This document shows positions 8,769 through 17,885 of a stretch of DNA of 64,000 nt, piece by piece. The notes under the pieces were generated by a model. That model made no database searches. It was not told the origin of the DNA and saw only the letters and a list, made by a program, of their open reading frames with translations. The translations under genes were made by a program, and so were the position numbers. Origin of the DNA: an uncultured Sanguibacteroides sp. (lineage in GTDB: Bacteria > Bacteroidota > Bacteroidia > Bacteroidales > Marinifilaceae); NCBI RefSeq assembly GCF_900543425.1, contig NZ_UQRQ01000005.1:115588-179587 (forward strand). The letters are read 5' to 3'. The stretch's first letter is position 1, and each line of letters begins with the position of its first letter.

Positions 8769-9416
8769 TTACAACAATTTTAATATTTCAGAAGGATGAT
8801 CAACGATATGTATTGCCCCGTTTTCCTTCAACTCTTCAGCAGAGCGGAATCCCCAGGTCACTCCGACAGAGACGATCCCGCTATTTAATGCCGTTTGCAT
8901 ATCTACGCCGGAATCGCCGACATACAGGGTGTCTTCCCGTTTTATCCCGGCTTCCTTTAAAATATCAAAAACAATTGTCGGATCAGGTTTCACCGGAATG
9001 CCTTCCCGTTGACCATAAACAAAATCGAAGGTATCTTTGCCGAAATAATGAGGAATCAGAGCTATAGTTGCCGAATGGTATTTATTAGAAGCTACCGCCA
9101 AGAAAATAGTTCTCTTTTTCAATGCTTCCAGTAAGTCCGTAATTCCCGGATAAGGAGCCGTGTAGTCAGCCTTATGCACGGCATAATAAGCCATAAAATC
9201 TTCCCGTATTTTTAAAATATTTTCCTCGGTCCTCGGCCCTTCCGGTAAAGCACGTTCCAACAACTTATTGATTCCGTTTCCCACGAACTCCCGGTATTTG
9301 ATCAGCTCATGCGTGGGATAACCATGTTTCTGCAAAGCATAATTCGTACTGGCAGCCAAATCATCCAACGAATTCAACAGAGTACCGTCCAAATCAAATA
9401 TGACTAATTTAACCAT
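8769..9416 (-). CDS. HAD hydrolase, phosphoglycolate phosphatase-like
   Basis: A 215-residue cytosolic phosphatase of the haloacid dehalogenase superfamily, subfamily IA. Motif I is FDLDGTLLNS (nucleophile Asp8). A helical cap (residues about 15-90) follows, then motif II in VASNK, the Lys motif III in GIPVKPDP, and motif IV in YVGDSGVDMQTA. It fits Gph/PGP-type enzymes, which remove phosphate from 2-phosphoglycolate, but many relatives act on other sugar phosphates or nucleotides, so the substrate is open. It is transcribed just downstream of tRNA-Trp and its terminator. Confidence 0.88.
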   Translation of the reverse strand: MVKLVIFDLDGTLLNSLDDLAASTNYALQKHGYPTHELIKYREFVGNGINKLLERALPEGPRTEENILKIREDFMAYYAVHKADYTAPYPGITDLLEALKKRTIFLAVASNKYHSATIALIPHYFGKDTFDFVYGQREGIPVKPDPTIVFDILKEAGIKREDTLYVGDSGVDMQTALNSGIVSVGVTWGFRSAEELKENGAIHIVDHPSEILKLL

Positions 9417-9451
9417 AGGAATCTCTATTAAAAATTAATCCGCATATCAAA

Positions 9452-9475
9452 AAAACCACCTTCCGAGGTGGTTTT
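9452..9475 (-). terminator. Rho-independent terminator after tRNA-Trp
   Basis: A 10-bp stem, 9452-9461 and 9466-9475, has a CGGA-type tetraloop. Read on the minus strand it ends in seven T residues, directly downstream of the tRNA. Confidence 0.85.
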
Positions 9476-9478
9476 CTG

Positions 9479-9551
9479 CACGGGAGGAGAGGTTCGAACT
9501 CCCGACCCTCGGTTTTGGAGACCGATGCTCTACCAACTGAGCCACTCCCGT
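9479..9551 (-). tRNA. tRNA-Trp (CCA anticodon)
   Basis: A 73-base cloverleaf folds on the minus strand. It has acceptor ACGGGAG/CTCCCGT with discriminator G, a D arm GCTC-AGTTGGTA-GAGC, an anticodon arm TCGGT-CTCCAAA-ACCGA with anticodon CCA, and a T arm GGGAG-TTCGAAC-CTCTC with one G-U pair. The 3' CCA end is not encoded. It reads Trp UGG codons. It stands alone, with its own terminator just downstream. Confidence 0.97.
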
Positions 9552-9721
9552 GTTTAGCGTCGCAAAATAACGGATTTTTCATGAAAAAAACAAGTAGAGG
9601 TCGTAGCCTCCTCCGGTAATTTCCCCGGTCCCGATTGGAGTTTCCAGAGTCTAAGCCACTTAATACTCTAATTTTTTTACCTCATTCCTGAAAAATTCTG
9701 CTCTTAAGATTTCGTAATTCG

Positions 9722-10777
9722 TCAATCATCGGCTTTTCGAACGATTCCACCTCCGATCAACCGCTCTCCCCGATAAAGAGCTACCGGTTGTCCGGGAGCT
9801 ACCGCCCAAGCCGGATGAGACAAATACAACATAAATCGATTCCCGGATAATCTCTCCACCCGGACATACCCTAACGGATTCAATCCCAATCCTCTGACTT
9901 TTATTTCAATATCTTCGGCATCTATCTCTTCGGGATCGATAAAGTGAACCGATTCTATCTCTATGCACTTCTGAAACAATGCAGATTTATCACTCACTAT
10001 AATCCGGTTATTATCCACATCCATTCGTGAAACGTACTGAGGATTCCCGTCTCTCAAAGGGATATCCCGCTTTTGCCCGATTGTGTAATTCAAAATTCCG
10101 TTATGGTTTCCCAACAAATTGCCCTTTTCATCCCATATTTCACCGGCTGAAGAGACAAAAGACTGGCCTGTATGTTGATCAATAAATGTACGATAATCCG
10201 TCCCCTGTAAAAAACAAATACCGGAGCTCTCTCTCTGCTTGGCAAGTACCGGAAAGCCATTCATTCGAGCGATCTCCTTTACCTCCTCTTTCCTGTATAC
10301 GCCTAATGGAGTTACAGCCCTGCTCAATACCATCTCGTCCACTCCCCACAAAAAATAGGATTGATCTTTATTGGAATCCACTCCCTTGTACACGTAATAA
10401 TGCCCGTTCTCCAGGCCTATACGTACATAATGTCCTGTTGCTATAGGTCGGATTCCTTGTCGATCCGCAAATTCTTTCAACAGCATCCATTTGACAAGCC
10501 GGTTACACACGGCACACGGGTTCGGTGTTATACCGGCCAGATACCCCTGGAGAAAAGGATGAACCACATCACGTACAAATCGTTCTCCTCCCTCAACACG
10601 ATACAGGGGAATTTCTATCCGTTTACAAAGCTCCTCTAAATCAGAATCGGATTCCCGCGCACCCATCGGCCATAACTCCAGATTTACACCTATAACTTCG
10701 TACCCCTGTTGTTGTAACAACAAGGCCGTTACAAAACTATCCACCCCTCCGCTAAGACCGACGACTATCTTTTGCAT
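9722..10777 (-). CDS. mnmA: tRNA-specific 2-thiouridylase MnmA
   Basis: A 351-residue enzyme that thiolates U34 of tRNA-Lys, -Glu and -Gln (s2U34) using ATP and a persulfide. The N-terminal PP-loop is GLSGGVDS (residues 8-15). The catalytic cysteine pair is in NPCAVCNRLVKW and in the later SSGICFLQG. The central domain has TGHYVRIG and the KDQSYFLWG motif of the family, and the C-terminal beta barrel runs from about residue 275. Length and order are standard. The 170-base gap between it and tRNA-Trp holds no gene; the tRNA probably has its own promoter. Confidence 0.95.
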   Translation of the reverse strand: MQKIVVGLSGGVDSFVTALLLQQQGYEVIGVNLELWPMGARESDSDLEELCKRIEIPLYRVEGGERFVRDVVHPFLQGYLAGITPNPCAVCNRLVKWMLLKEFADRQGIRPIATGHYVRIGLENGHYYVYKGVDSNKDQSYFLWGVDEMVLSRAVTPLGVYRKEEVKEIARMNGFPVLAKQRESSGICFLQGTDYRTFIDQHTGQSFVSSAGEIWDEKGNLLGNHNGILNYTIGQKRDIPLRDGNPQYVSRMDVDNNRIIVSDKSALFQKCIEIESVHFIDPEEIDAEDIEIKVRGLGLNPLGYVRVERLSGNRFMLYLSHPAWAVAPGQPVALYRGERLIGGGIVRKADD

Positions 10778-10818
10778 TCTCCGAATCAGATATAATTAAT
10801 ATAAAAATCATCTTTTCC

Positions 10819-12480
10819 TCATGCCACAACCAAAATTAAAAGCTGTGCAGTCAATACGCGCAGGAACATGGTTAACGGATAAACCGTTGCATAACTTACT
10901 GAAGGCATATCGTTTCCGACTACTCCATTCGAATAGGCTAAAGCAGGCGGATCCGTCGTACTGCCGGCAATCAATCCCATCAAAGTAAAATAATTAATCT
11001 TATAGAAGAGTCGGGCAACGATCCCCACAATCAATAAGGGCAAAACAGTAATTATAACACCATACCCGATCCAGTTAAACCCTCCTCCCTCAATTACAGT
11101 CTCTACAAATCCTTCACCAGCTCCCAAACCGACACCGGCCAAAAACAGGGATATTCCCACCTCCCGCAACATGAGATTCGCACTCATCGTAGTATAGGTC
11201 ACCAATTTATAATGAGGACCGAAACGACTGATCAATATGGAAACGATTAAAGGTCCGCCTGCCAATCCTAATTTCACCGGCTGAGGGATACCCGGAAATG
11301 CAAAAGGAATACTTCCTAAAAAAACACCCAAAAATATACCTAAAAATATAGGGACTAAATTGGGCTCTCTCAGCCTGCGTAACGAATTGCCCAACACCTT
11401 TGCTACATTGTTGACTGCAGCTTCCGGTCCTACCACGGTCAAACGATCGCCCATCTGCAACTGTAAATTCGGCTTGGCAACCAGATCAAAACCGGCGCGA
11501 TTTACCCGCGTCACATTTACACCAAAACAATTCCGCAATCTCATCTCTCCCAACAATTTCCCGTTTATATCGGATTTGGTAATCACAACTCGTCTTGAAA
11601 CCAATTGTTTATCCAATTGTTCCCAAGCAACATCCACCCGTTCTCCCAAAAAAGCAGTAATGGCCTCTATATCTTTCGATGCGGCCACAACTAATAGTTT
11701 ATCCCCTGCTTTCAACCGGGTATCGGAAGAACCGATCTCAATCCGGTCGTCTTCGTGGCAAACCCTGGAAAAAACAAACTTGCGATTGATAAGACGGGTT
11801 ACCTCCATCACATCTTTACCAAATAGAGCCGGATTAGTGACTTTCACGGAAAATTGCTGTGCACCCGTTGCCTTATCCTCGTCCTGTTTTTCCAATACTT
11901 CGTTTTCTTGCTCAAATTTAATCCTGAAAATAACCCGCACCAATAAGATAGACCCAATGATGCCAATCACGCCCAAAGGATAGGCGACCGCATATCCTAA
12001 AGCAATAGTAGGATCACTTATCCCGGTCATATCGGTATAGGCTTGCTGAGCGGCTCCCAATCCCGGAGTATTGGTTACTGCGCCCGAAAGAATTCCCACC
12101 ATAGTAGTTATCGGTAATCCGGTTATCAAATGAATTACATAAGCAGTGACCACACCCAGGAAAACAATCATTGTAGCCAATATATTTAATGTCAATCCGC
12201 CTTTTTTAAAAGAGGAAAAGAAACCCGGTCCGACCTGCATTCCCACGGAATACACAAAAAGAATCAACCCGAACTCTTTTACAAAGTGCAATGTCTGTTC
12301 ATCCACTCTCATCCCAAAATGACTACAGATAATACCCACAAACAGGATCCAGGTAATACCCAACGAAATCCCTTTTATCTTTACCTTACCCAATACAATA
12401 CCGATAGCGATAACGATTGCAAATACCAAGACGGAATGCGCTATACCTTGCCCAAAAAATAAGGCGTCTAACCAAGTCAT
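10819..12480 (-). CDS. AspT/YidE/YbjL-type putative transporter with two RCK-C domains
   Basis: A 553-residue inner-membrane protein of the AspT/YidE/YbjL antiporter duplication family. Two blocks of about 5 hydrophobic helices (residues about 12-185 and 380-553) flank a cytosolic middle that holds two TrkA-C/RCK-C domains (about 205-285 and 290-370; GDKLLVVAASKDIEAI, GDRLTVVGPEAAVN). Inverted-repeat halves share GAVTNTPGLGAAQQAY and IAGSTTDPPALAYSNG, the paired signature of this family. Relatives exchange amino acids or carboxylates (AspT: aspartate/alanine), but the substrate here is unknown. It is the distal gene of a minus-strand group with the GNAT-like and Gate-domain genes (21- and 4-base gaps). 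Confidence 0.88.
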   Translation of the reverse strand: MTWLDALFFGQGIAHSVLVFAIVIAIGIVLGKVKIKGISLGITWILFVGIICSHFGMRVDEQTLHFVKEFGLILFVYSVGMQVGPGFFSSFKKGGLTLNILATMIVFLGVVTAYVIHLITGLPITTMVGILSGAVTNTPGLGAAQQAYTDMTGISDPTIALGYAVAYPLGVIGIIGSILLVRVIFRIKFEQENEVLEKQDEDKATGAQQFSVKVTNPALFGKDVMEVTRLINRKFVFSRVCHEDDRIEIGSSDTRLKAGDKLLVVAASKDIEAITAFLGERVDVAWEQLDKQLVSRRVVITKSDINGKLLGEMRLRNCFGVNVTRVNRAGFDLVAKPNLQLQMGDRLTVVGPEAAVNNVAKVLGNSLRRLREPNLVPIFLGIFLGVFLGSIPFAFPGIPQPVKLGLAGGPLIVSILISRFGPHYKLVTYTTMSANLMLREVGISLFLAGVGLGAGEGFVETVIEGGGFNWIGYGVIITVLPLLIVGIVARLFYKINYFTLMGLIAGSTTDPPALAYSNGVVGNDMPSVSYATVYPLTMFLRVLTAQLLILVVA

Positions 12481-12501
12481 ACTATATCAATTTAATAATA
12501 A

Positions 12502-13701
12502 TTAAGAATTCGTTTCCGTATGCTCCTTCATCTTATCTATCGAACGGTAAAAACGGATATCCTCCCGAAACAATTTACGATAAGTAATATGCATCTTAGA
12601 CACTTTCGCCCCGATATACTCCATCAAATGAAGCATCTTCGGATTGAAATCACCTATCCAGTTCATCTCCAACCAGTCATATCCTTTACGTTTTTCAATT
12701 ATATTACCGCAAAACACCCGAATCAAAGCAGCCTCTACTCCTTTTCCCTGAAACTCGGATACCACTCCAAAAATCTGCCCCAAAGCTACATTCCCCTTCT
12801 TTATATGCCGATAGTATAAAAACTTCAAGAGTCCTATTCCGTTCAGTTTTCCATTAAGGTGTTTGATAATATAATTCAATTCCGGAAACATGATGAAAAA
12901 ACCGATCGGTCGTCCCTTGTAATAGGCAAAATACAATAAATTCGGGTCCAGGATTGGTTTAATCGTCTTAAACAAAGCTTCCACCTGCTCCATTTGCATT
13001 TTTCCTACACCGTGTACATCCTCGTTCCAGGCATGATTATACACTTCCAGAAAAGCTTTTTTTGCTTCCCCGGCATCTATTTGGGAATAACATAAAATCG
13101 AGTAATCCGGATTTTTCAATAAACGATCCGATTTCCACACCACGATTTTCGAAAGACTCTCCATAACCAACCGAGTCCGGTAAGTATATTGTTTGAAATA
13201 ATCCAGAAAACCGTATTCTTCGAAAAATTTTATATAATATTTATGCGTATAGGGCATCCCGTAGTTCGGTTGTACAAAACCATCCACCAGAAGCCCCCAC
13301 CATTCATTTCTCTCTCCAAAATTTACAGGTCCCTCCATTGCCTCCATGCCCCTGGCCTCTAACCATTCCCGGCAAGTATCAAAAAGTATAAAAGCCGCCT
13401 TCCGGTCATCTATACATTCAAAGAATCCCATGCCTCCCACGGCATAAGAATCCATTCGACAGGTATGCTCATCGATAAAAGAAGCAACCCTTCCCACGCA
13501 GACGCCCTTCTCATCCCTCAATAGCCAACGGGTACACTCTCCGTGTTTGAAATAAGGATTCTTATCGGGATCAAATACGTTATTGATGTCATTATCTAAA
13601 GGACGTACCCAATTTTTATCATTCTTATAGAGGGTCACCGGCAACAATAAAAACTCTTTTGCCTGTCGTTCATTCTTAACTTCTTCTATCGTATATTCCA
13701 T
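12502..13701 (-). CDS. GNAT-fold hypothetical protein
   Basis: A 399-residue cytosolic protein known across Bacteroidetes, usually annotated as hypothetical or N-acetyltransferase. The N-terminal half has the family signature (RPLDNDINNVFDPDKNPYF, GECTRWLLRDEKGVCVGRVASFID). A second GNAT-like part at about residues 250-380 includes GVVSEFQGKGVEAALIRVF, which resembles the acetyl-CoA-binding Q/R-x-x-G-x-G/A turn. No acceptor is known. It starts 4 bases after the Gate-domain gene ends, so the two are almost surely co-transcribed. Confidence 0.8.
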   Translation of the reverse strand: MEYTIEEVKNERQAKEFLLLPVTLYKNDKNWVRPLDNDINNVFDPDKNPYFKHGECTRWLLRDEKGVCVGRVASFIDEHTCRMDSYAVGGMGFFECIDDRKAAFILFDTCREWLEARGMEAMEGPVNFGERNEWWGLLVDGFVQPNYGMPYTHKYYIKFFEEYGFLDYFKQYTYRTRLVMESLSKIVVWKSDRLLKNPDYSILCYSQIDAGEAKKAFLEVYNHAWNEDVHGVGKMQMEQVEALFKTIKPILDPNLLYFAYYKGRPIGFFIMFPELNYIIKHLNGKLNGIGLLKFLYYRHIKKGNVALGQIFGVVSEFQGKGVEAALIRVFCGNIIEKRKGYDWLEMNWIGDFNPKMLHLMEYIGAKVSKMHITYRKLFREDIRFYRSIDKMKEHTETNS

Positions 13702-13705
13702 AGTA

Positions 13706-14677
13706 CTAATTTAAAGAGTTGGATACCTGAGATTTCTCAAGCCATTTTTCATGATAATGATGAGAACGTAAAAAATATTCTCCTCTTTTTATCCACACTA
13801 CTATCAAGGCCAATACCATTCTCGGTAACATCAACCACCAGAAAGGTAAACCCATAACCCAAAATAGAAGAGGATCTTCTAACTGAGAATGAGAGATCGC
13901 TAAATGATGGTTTAGCAAATTCGCTTTCCGACGACTCAACTTACCCGATTTCGCACAATCCAACATGATGGCCGACCCGTACGCTAACCCCACGGTATTA
14001 CCTACCAACCAAAGAAAAGCAACGTCAGGAGATAATCCGAAGATACGCATCAAAGGCGACAACAAGCCGGATAACACTTTTAACACACCGAACTCCTCCA
14101 AAACACGCTGCAAAATCATTAACCCCGAAATCACCAGTACGATCTTCAAGGAGAGGAACAAGGCGTTAACCAACCAATGCTGCATCGTTGCCCAAAACGG
14201 CAAAACAGTCAGGGTCTCCTTCATCATCTTTTCTCCCATCTCCGGCAACAAAATATTCAGTCCGAAAGCAGCGATAAAACTCATAACCACTCTCAAAACG
14301 ATCATTCCTATAAAAGAAGAACCCGTTTTCTGCAACACCAAGGTCTCCACGATAAAATTATGAGAAATCAGACACATGGTTGCCATAATCACGCACTCCC
14401 GTACGGTAAAATCGAGAGTAGAGAGCAAAGCGATCACCGTGTATATGTTTGTGAAAATACTCGTGACAAAAACCAAAGCCGCATCTCCCGGCAATCCGAC
14501 CCATTTAAATAAAGGAGCGGCAAAAGAGGAGATGTAAGGCAAAATATCGAAATAAGAGAGCAAAGTGACAAACAAGGAGACCGGTAACATAATTTTCAAG
14601 AACCATAACGATGTCCGCAAGGCAACCGGTAACGCCTTACTTACACACCGCCCCATTCTTTCCCCTATCTTTTTCAC
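13706..14677 (-). CDS. Nucleoside recognition (Gate) domain membrane protein
   Basis: A 323-residue polytopic membrane protein with two Gate-type (nucleoside recognition, SpmA/FeoB-like) halves and about 8-10 hydrophobic helices. The GTG at 14677 (MKKIGERMGRCVSKALP) is preferred because homologues carry a matching basic N-terminus; an ATG at 14656 is the alternative. Conserved stretches are NLLLHHLAISHSQLEDPLLFW-like NHHLAISHSQLEDPLLFW and VGNTVGLAYGSAIML. The family is thought to move or sense small molecules but has no proven function in Bacteroidetes. It leads the group with the GNAT-like gene and the AspT-type transporter. Confidence 0.82.
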   Translation of the reverse strand: MKKIGERMGRCVSKALPVALRTSLWFLKIMLPVSLFVTLLSYFDILPYISSFAAPLFKWVGLPGDAALVFVTSIFTNIYTVIALLSTLDFTVRECVIMATMCLISHNFIVETLVLQKTGSSFIGMIVLRVVMSFIAAFGLNILLPEMGEKMMKETLTVLPFWATMQHWLVNALFLSLKIVLVISGLMILQRVLEEFGVLKVLSGLLSPLMRIFGLSPDVAFLWLVGNTVGLAYGSAIMLDCAKSGKLSRRKANLLNHHLAISHSQLEDPLLFWVMGLPFWWLMLPRMVLALIVVWIKRGEYFLRSHHYHEKWLEKSQVSNSLN

Positions 14678-14745
14678 TACTTTCTTTAAATTTACAATTT
14701 CAAATTAAAATCACTTTCCGGAATGATACCATCCCCTAAACATTT

Positions 14746-15747
14746 TTACCTTAATTCATCCGTTAAAAGCCGGATCTCCATCGTAGGACTTATCCGCTCG
14801 TATAAAATATTATAAACGGCATTAGTAATAGGCATATGTACGTTATAATGCTCATTGATCTCGTGAATACCCTTTACACCGAAATACCCTTCCGCAATCA
14901 TTAACATTTCCAATTGAGCCGATTTCACGGAGTATCCTTTACCGATCATTGTTCCAAAAGCCCGGTTACGACTAAATTGAGAATAAGCTGTTACCAGAAG
15001 GTCTCCCAGGTAAGCTGAATTTTTAATATCCCGCTCAATCGGGTGTACGACATCCACAAAGCGCTTCATCTCTTGTATAGCATTGGAGATCAGAACAGCC
15101 TGGAAATTGTCTCCATACCTCAATCCGTGACAGATTCCGGCCGCAATAGCGAAAACATTTTTCAACACGGCTCCATATTCCGTCCCGTAAATATCATCCG
15201 ATATCGCCGTTTTCACGTAATGACATTCAAACAGTTGTGCTATCGCCCGGGCCTGTTTCAAATCTTCACACGAAAAAGTCAGATAGGAGAGACGCTCCAA
15301 AGCAATCTCCTCGGCATGACAAGGTCCGGAAATAATCACAATCTGCTCGAAAGGTACATCATAATATTTATGAAAAAACTCTCCGATAATCAGATTATCA
15401 TCCGGGATCAATCCTTTAATGGCGGATACGACGACCTTATCTTTCAACGGAACCCGCAAACGAGAAACCACATTTTTCAAAAAGGCACTCGGAATAGCAA
15501 AGACAATAACGTCCGATTGAGTAACTAATTTATCCAAATCATCGGTAAAATTAATTTTCTCCAAATCGAATTCAACTTCACACAAATACCGCGGATTGTG
15601 ATTCAAACCTTTAAAAGCCTTTATGGTCTCGATATTACGCATAAACCAATTAATGCGACCATTATTTTCTGTCAGCATCTTAGATATGGCAGTAGCCCAA
15701 CTACCTCCGCCGACAACCCCGATCCTGGGTTTATCACTTATTTGCAT
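14746..15747 (-). CDS. gpsA: NAD(P)H-dependent glycerol-3-phosphate dehydrogenase
   Basis: A 333-residue cytosolic enzyme reducing dihydroxyacetone phosphate to sn-glycerol 3-phosphate, the entry point to phospholipid synthesis. The start is set at the ATG at 15747 (MQISDKPRIGVVGGGSWATA), since the Rossmann glycine motif must lie near the N-terminus; the 26 codons upstream look non-coding. Family motifs are VSAIKGLIPD, SGPCHAEEIALERLS, AVLKNVFAIAAGI with the catalytic Lys, and GYSVKSAQLEM. lysS lies upstream, separated by an 80-base spacer with a strong hairpin. Confidence 0.95.
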   Translation of the reverse strand: MQISDKPRIGVVGGGSWATAISKMLTENNGRINWFMRNIETIKAFKGLNHNPRYLCEVEFDLEKINFTDDLDKLVTQSDVIVFAIPSAFLKNVVSRLRVPLKDKVVVSAIKGLIPDDNLIIGEFFHKYYDVPFEQIVIISGPCHAEEIALERLSYLTFSCEDLKQARAIAQLFECHYVKTAISDDIYGTEYGAVLKNVFAIAAGICHGLRYGDNFQAVLISNAIQEMKRFVDVVHPIERDIKNSAYLGDLLVTAYSQFSRNRAFGTMIGKGYSVKSAQLEMLMIAEGYFGVKGIHEINEHYNVHMPITNAVYNILYERISPTMEIRLLTDELR

Positions 15748-15768
15748 GATACTTCTATTAATAATGAA

Positions 15769-15809
15769 CGATTTACGATTCACGAATATCATTTGTGAAT
15801 CGCAAATCG
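15769..15809. repeat. Palindromic intergenic repeat between lysS and gpsA
   Basis: A 15-bp stem, 15769-15783 and 15795-15809, has one G-T-type mismatch and an 11-base loop. It carries the words ATTTACGATT and AATCGCAAAT that recur in other spacers of this window. Confidence 0.7.
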
Positions 15810-15826
15810 CAATATAAAATTTCAAA

Positions 15827-17551
15827 TTATTTATTCAGCCACGCCTTTACCTCATCCTGTGTCGGATTGGTCAAGCCCAATTTCTCTTTTTTGTTGATCC
15901 CGCACAATTCCTGGTGAAACTTATTCGGATTTTCTATGTCCTTTAATGATTCCACGGTTTGATAACCGATTTTTCGAATCACGGGAATCCACTCCTCAAT
16001 AATCCCCAACTCTATAAATTTTTCATCACCATCTATCGGCATTTTCTTTTCCGGTTTCATTTGAGGGAAAAGTAAAACGTCCTGGATCGAAACGCTATTC
16101 GTCAAAAACATACACAAACGATCAATCCCTATCCCCATTCCTGAAGTAGGAGGCATACCGTACTCCAACGCCCGTACGAAATCATAGTCAATGAACATCG
16201 CCTCATCGTCCCCCCTCTCCTGTAAGGCCAATTGATCCTTAAATCGATTCAACTGGTCTATCGGATCGTTCAACTCGGAATAGGCGTTTGCCACCTCTTT
16301 TCCGTTCACGAACAATTCAAAGCGTTCCGTCACACCGGGGTCCGTCCGATGCATTTTAGTTAACGGGGACATTTCGACCGGATAATCGTAAATAAACGTC
16401 GGTTGAATATAATGGCCTTCACACTTCTCGCCAAACAGTTCATCTATCAGTTTTCCCTTGCCCATTGTTTCGTCTACCTTCAAACCCACAGATAAACAAA
16501 ATGCCCGAATTTCCTCTTCACTTTTTCCAGTAATATCAAAACCGGTATATTCTTTAATGGCATCCGCCATCCTTATTCTTTTAAAAGGACGCTTAAAGTC
16601 CACTTCATTCTCACCAAACGGGGCCTTTGTAGTCCCATTTACAGCCAATGCAGCAGCCTCTATCATACGCTCCGTGCAATCCATCATCCATTTATAATCC
16701 TTGTAAGCCACGTATACCTCCATACAAGTGAACTCCGGATTATGGGTACGGTCCATTCCCTCATTCCTGAAATTCCGGGAAAATTCGTAAACACCATTAA
16801 AACCGCCGACAATTAATCGTTTTAGGTACAACTCATTAGCAATCCTCAAATAAAGAGGAATATCCAGAGCGTTGTGATGTGTGATGAAAGGACGGGCCGA
16901 AGCTCCTCCCGGTATGGATTGTAAAACAGGCGTCTCTACTTCCACACATCCCATCTCATTATAGAATTGACGAATGGCATTGATCATCTTGGTACGCTTC
17001 ACAAACACATCTTTCACTTGCGGATTCACAATCAAATCCAAATAACGTTGACGATAACGCATTTCAGGATCCGTAAATGCATCGAAGACCTTTCCGTCTT
17101 TTTCTTTCACGACCGGAAGCGGACGCAAAGATTTGGATAGCATGGTCAATTCCTTGGCATGCACGGAAATTTCACCCATATTGGTTCGAAACACATGCCC
17201 CTTCACGCCGACAATATCTCCGATATCCATCAGTTTTTTAAATACCACATTATACATCGTACTATCCTCTCCTTCCGAAATATCGTCACGGCTCACGTAT
17301 ACCTGTATCCGTCCGGCAGCATCCTGTATTTCAAAAAACGAAGCCTTACCCATGATTCGCCGACTCATCATCCGTCCGGCAATCACTACCTCCTGTAACT
17401 CTTCGGGAGATGTTTCAAATTTATCCCGAATTTCTTTAGAGAGATGAGTAACCTTAAATTCCGGCGCCGGATAAGCATTTATCCCCATTTTATTCAACTC
17501 ATTTAAAGAGTTTCGACGAATCATTTCCTGTTCACTTAATTCTAGGCTCAT
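15827..17551 (-). CDS. lysS: Lysyl-tRNA synthetase, class II
   Basis: A 574-residue class II synthetase charging tRNA-Lys. The start is the ATG at 17551 (MSLELSEQEMIRRNSL); a TTG two codons upstream is unlikely. The N-terminal OB fold (about 55-155) binds the anticodon. Class II motif 2 is FRNEGMDRTHNPEFT and motif 3 is GMGIGIDRLCMFLTN. The last 70 residues (LGIIEEWIPVIRKIGYQTVESL) form a C-terminal extension seen in Bacteroidetes LysS. It is divergent from recJ across a 334-base region. The gene behind it is gpsA. Confidence 0.96.
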   Translation of the reverse strand: MSLELSEQEMIRRNSLNELNKMGINAYPAPEFKVTHLSKEIRDKFETSPEELQEVVIAGRMMSRRIMGKASFFEIQDAAGRIQVYVSRDDISEGEDSTMYNVVFKKLMDIGDIVGVKGHVFRTNMGEISVHAKELTMLSKSLRPLPVVKEKDGKVFDAFTDPEMRYRQRYLDLIVNPQVKDVFVKRTKMINAIRQFYNEMGCVEVETPVLQSIPGGASARPFITHHNALDIPLYLRIANELYLKRLIVGGFNGVYEFSRNFRNEGMDRTHNPEFTCMEVYVAYKDYKWMMDCTERMIEAAALAVNGTTKAPFGENEVDFKRPFKRIRMADAIKEYTGFDITGKSEEEIRAFCLSVGLKVDETMGKGKLIDELFGEKCEGHYIQPTFIYDYPVEMSPLTKMHRTDPGVTERFELFVNGKEVANAYSELNDPIDQLNRFKDQLALQERGDDEAMFIDYDFVRALEYGMPPTSGMGIGIDRLCMFLTNSVSIQDVLLFPQMKPEKKMPIDGDEKFIELGIIEEWIPVIRKIGYQTVESLKDIENPNKFHQELCGINKKEKLGLTNPTQDEVKAWLNK

Positions 17552-17885
17552 TTTCAATCAACTTTTAGCGTTTTAAAACATATTTCGCGTAAACGAAAGC
17601 TTTAATAAAGTGCAAAGATAGTAATAATTTTAGATTTACTAATTCATAACAAGCCGATTCCATCATTGAAAAATGAAAAGTAAAAAAAGTGTATGCACCC
17701 ATTATTCCAGTTCCATTTCTTTTTTCAAACTTTTAAATTTATCCTCTATCTTTTAACTTTTAGCCTACTCTGATTTACAATTCAATAGCATAAAATAGTC
17801 CGTCGGTTAAAAAAATATAACTACGAATCTTTTGAAATCACAGGGAAATTCTACTACTTTGTAGCTGAATAGGAGAAAGTGTATA
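17552..17885. other. Divergent lysS/recJ promoter region, no gene
   Basis: This AT-rich spacer holds no convincing reading frame. CAAAGATA at 17613-17620 is a -7 box (TATCTTTG) for lysS on the minus strand. On the plus strand, TTTG at 17831-17834 and an imperfect -7 box around 17852-17861 (TACTACTTTG) precede recJ. Confidence 0.45.

Noticed and set aside
11360..11983. A long open frame (207 codons) on the plus strand opposite the AspT/YidE-type transporter gene.
   Set aside because: It is fully antisense to a well-supported gene, has a Ser/Thr/Arg-rich composition typical of shadow frames and matches no family.
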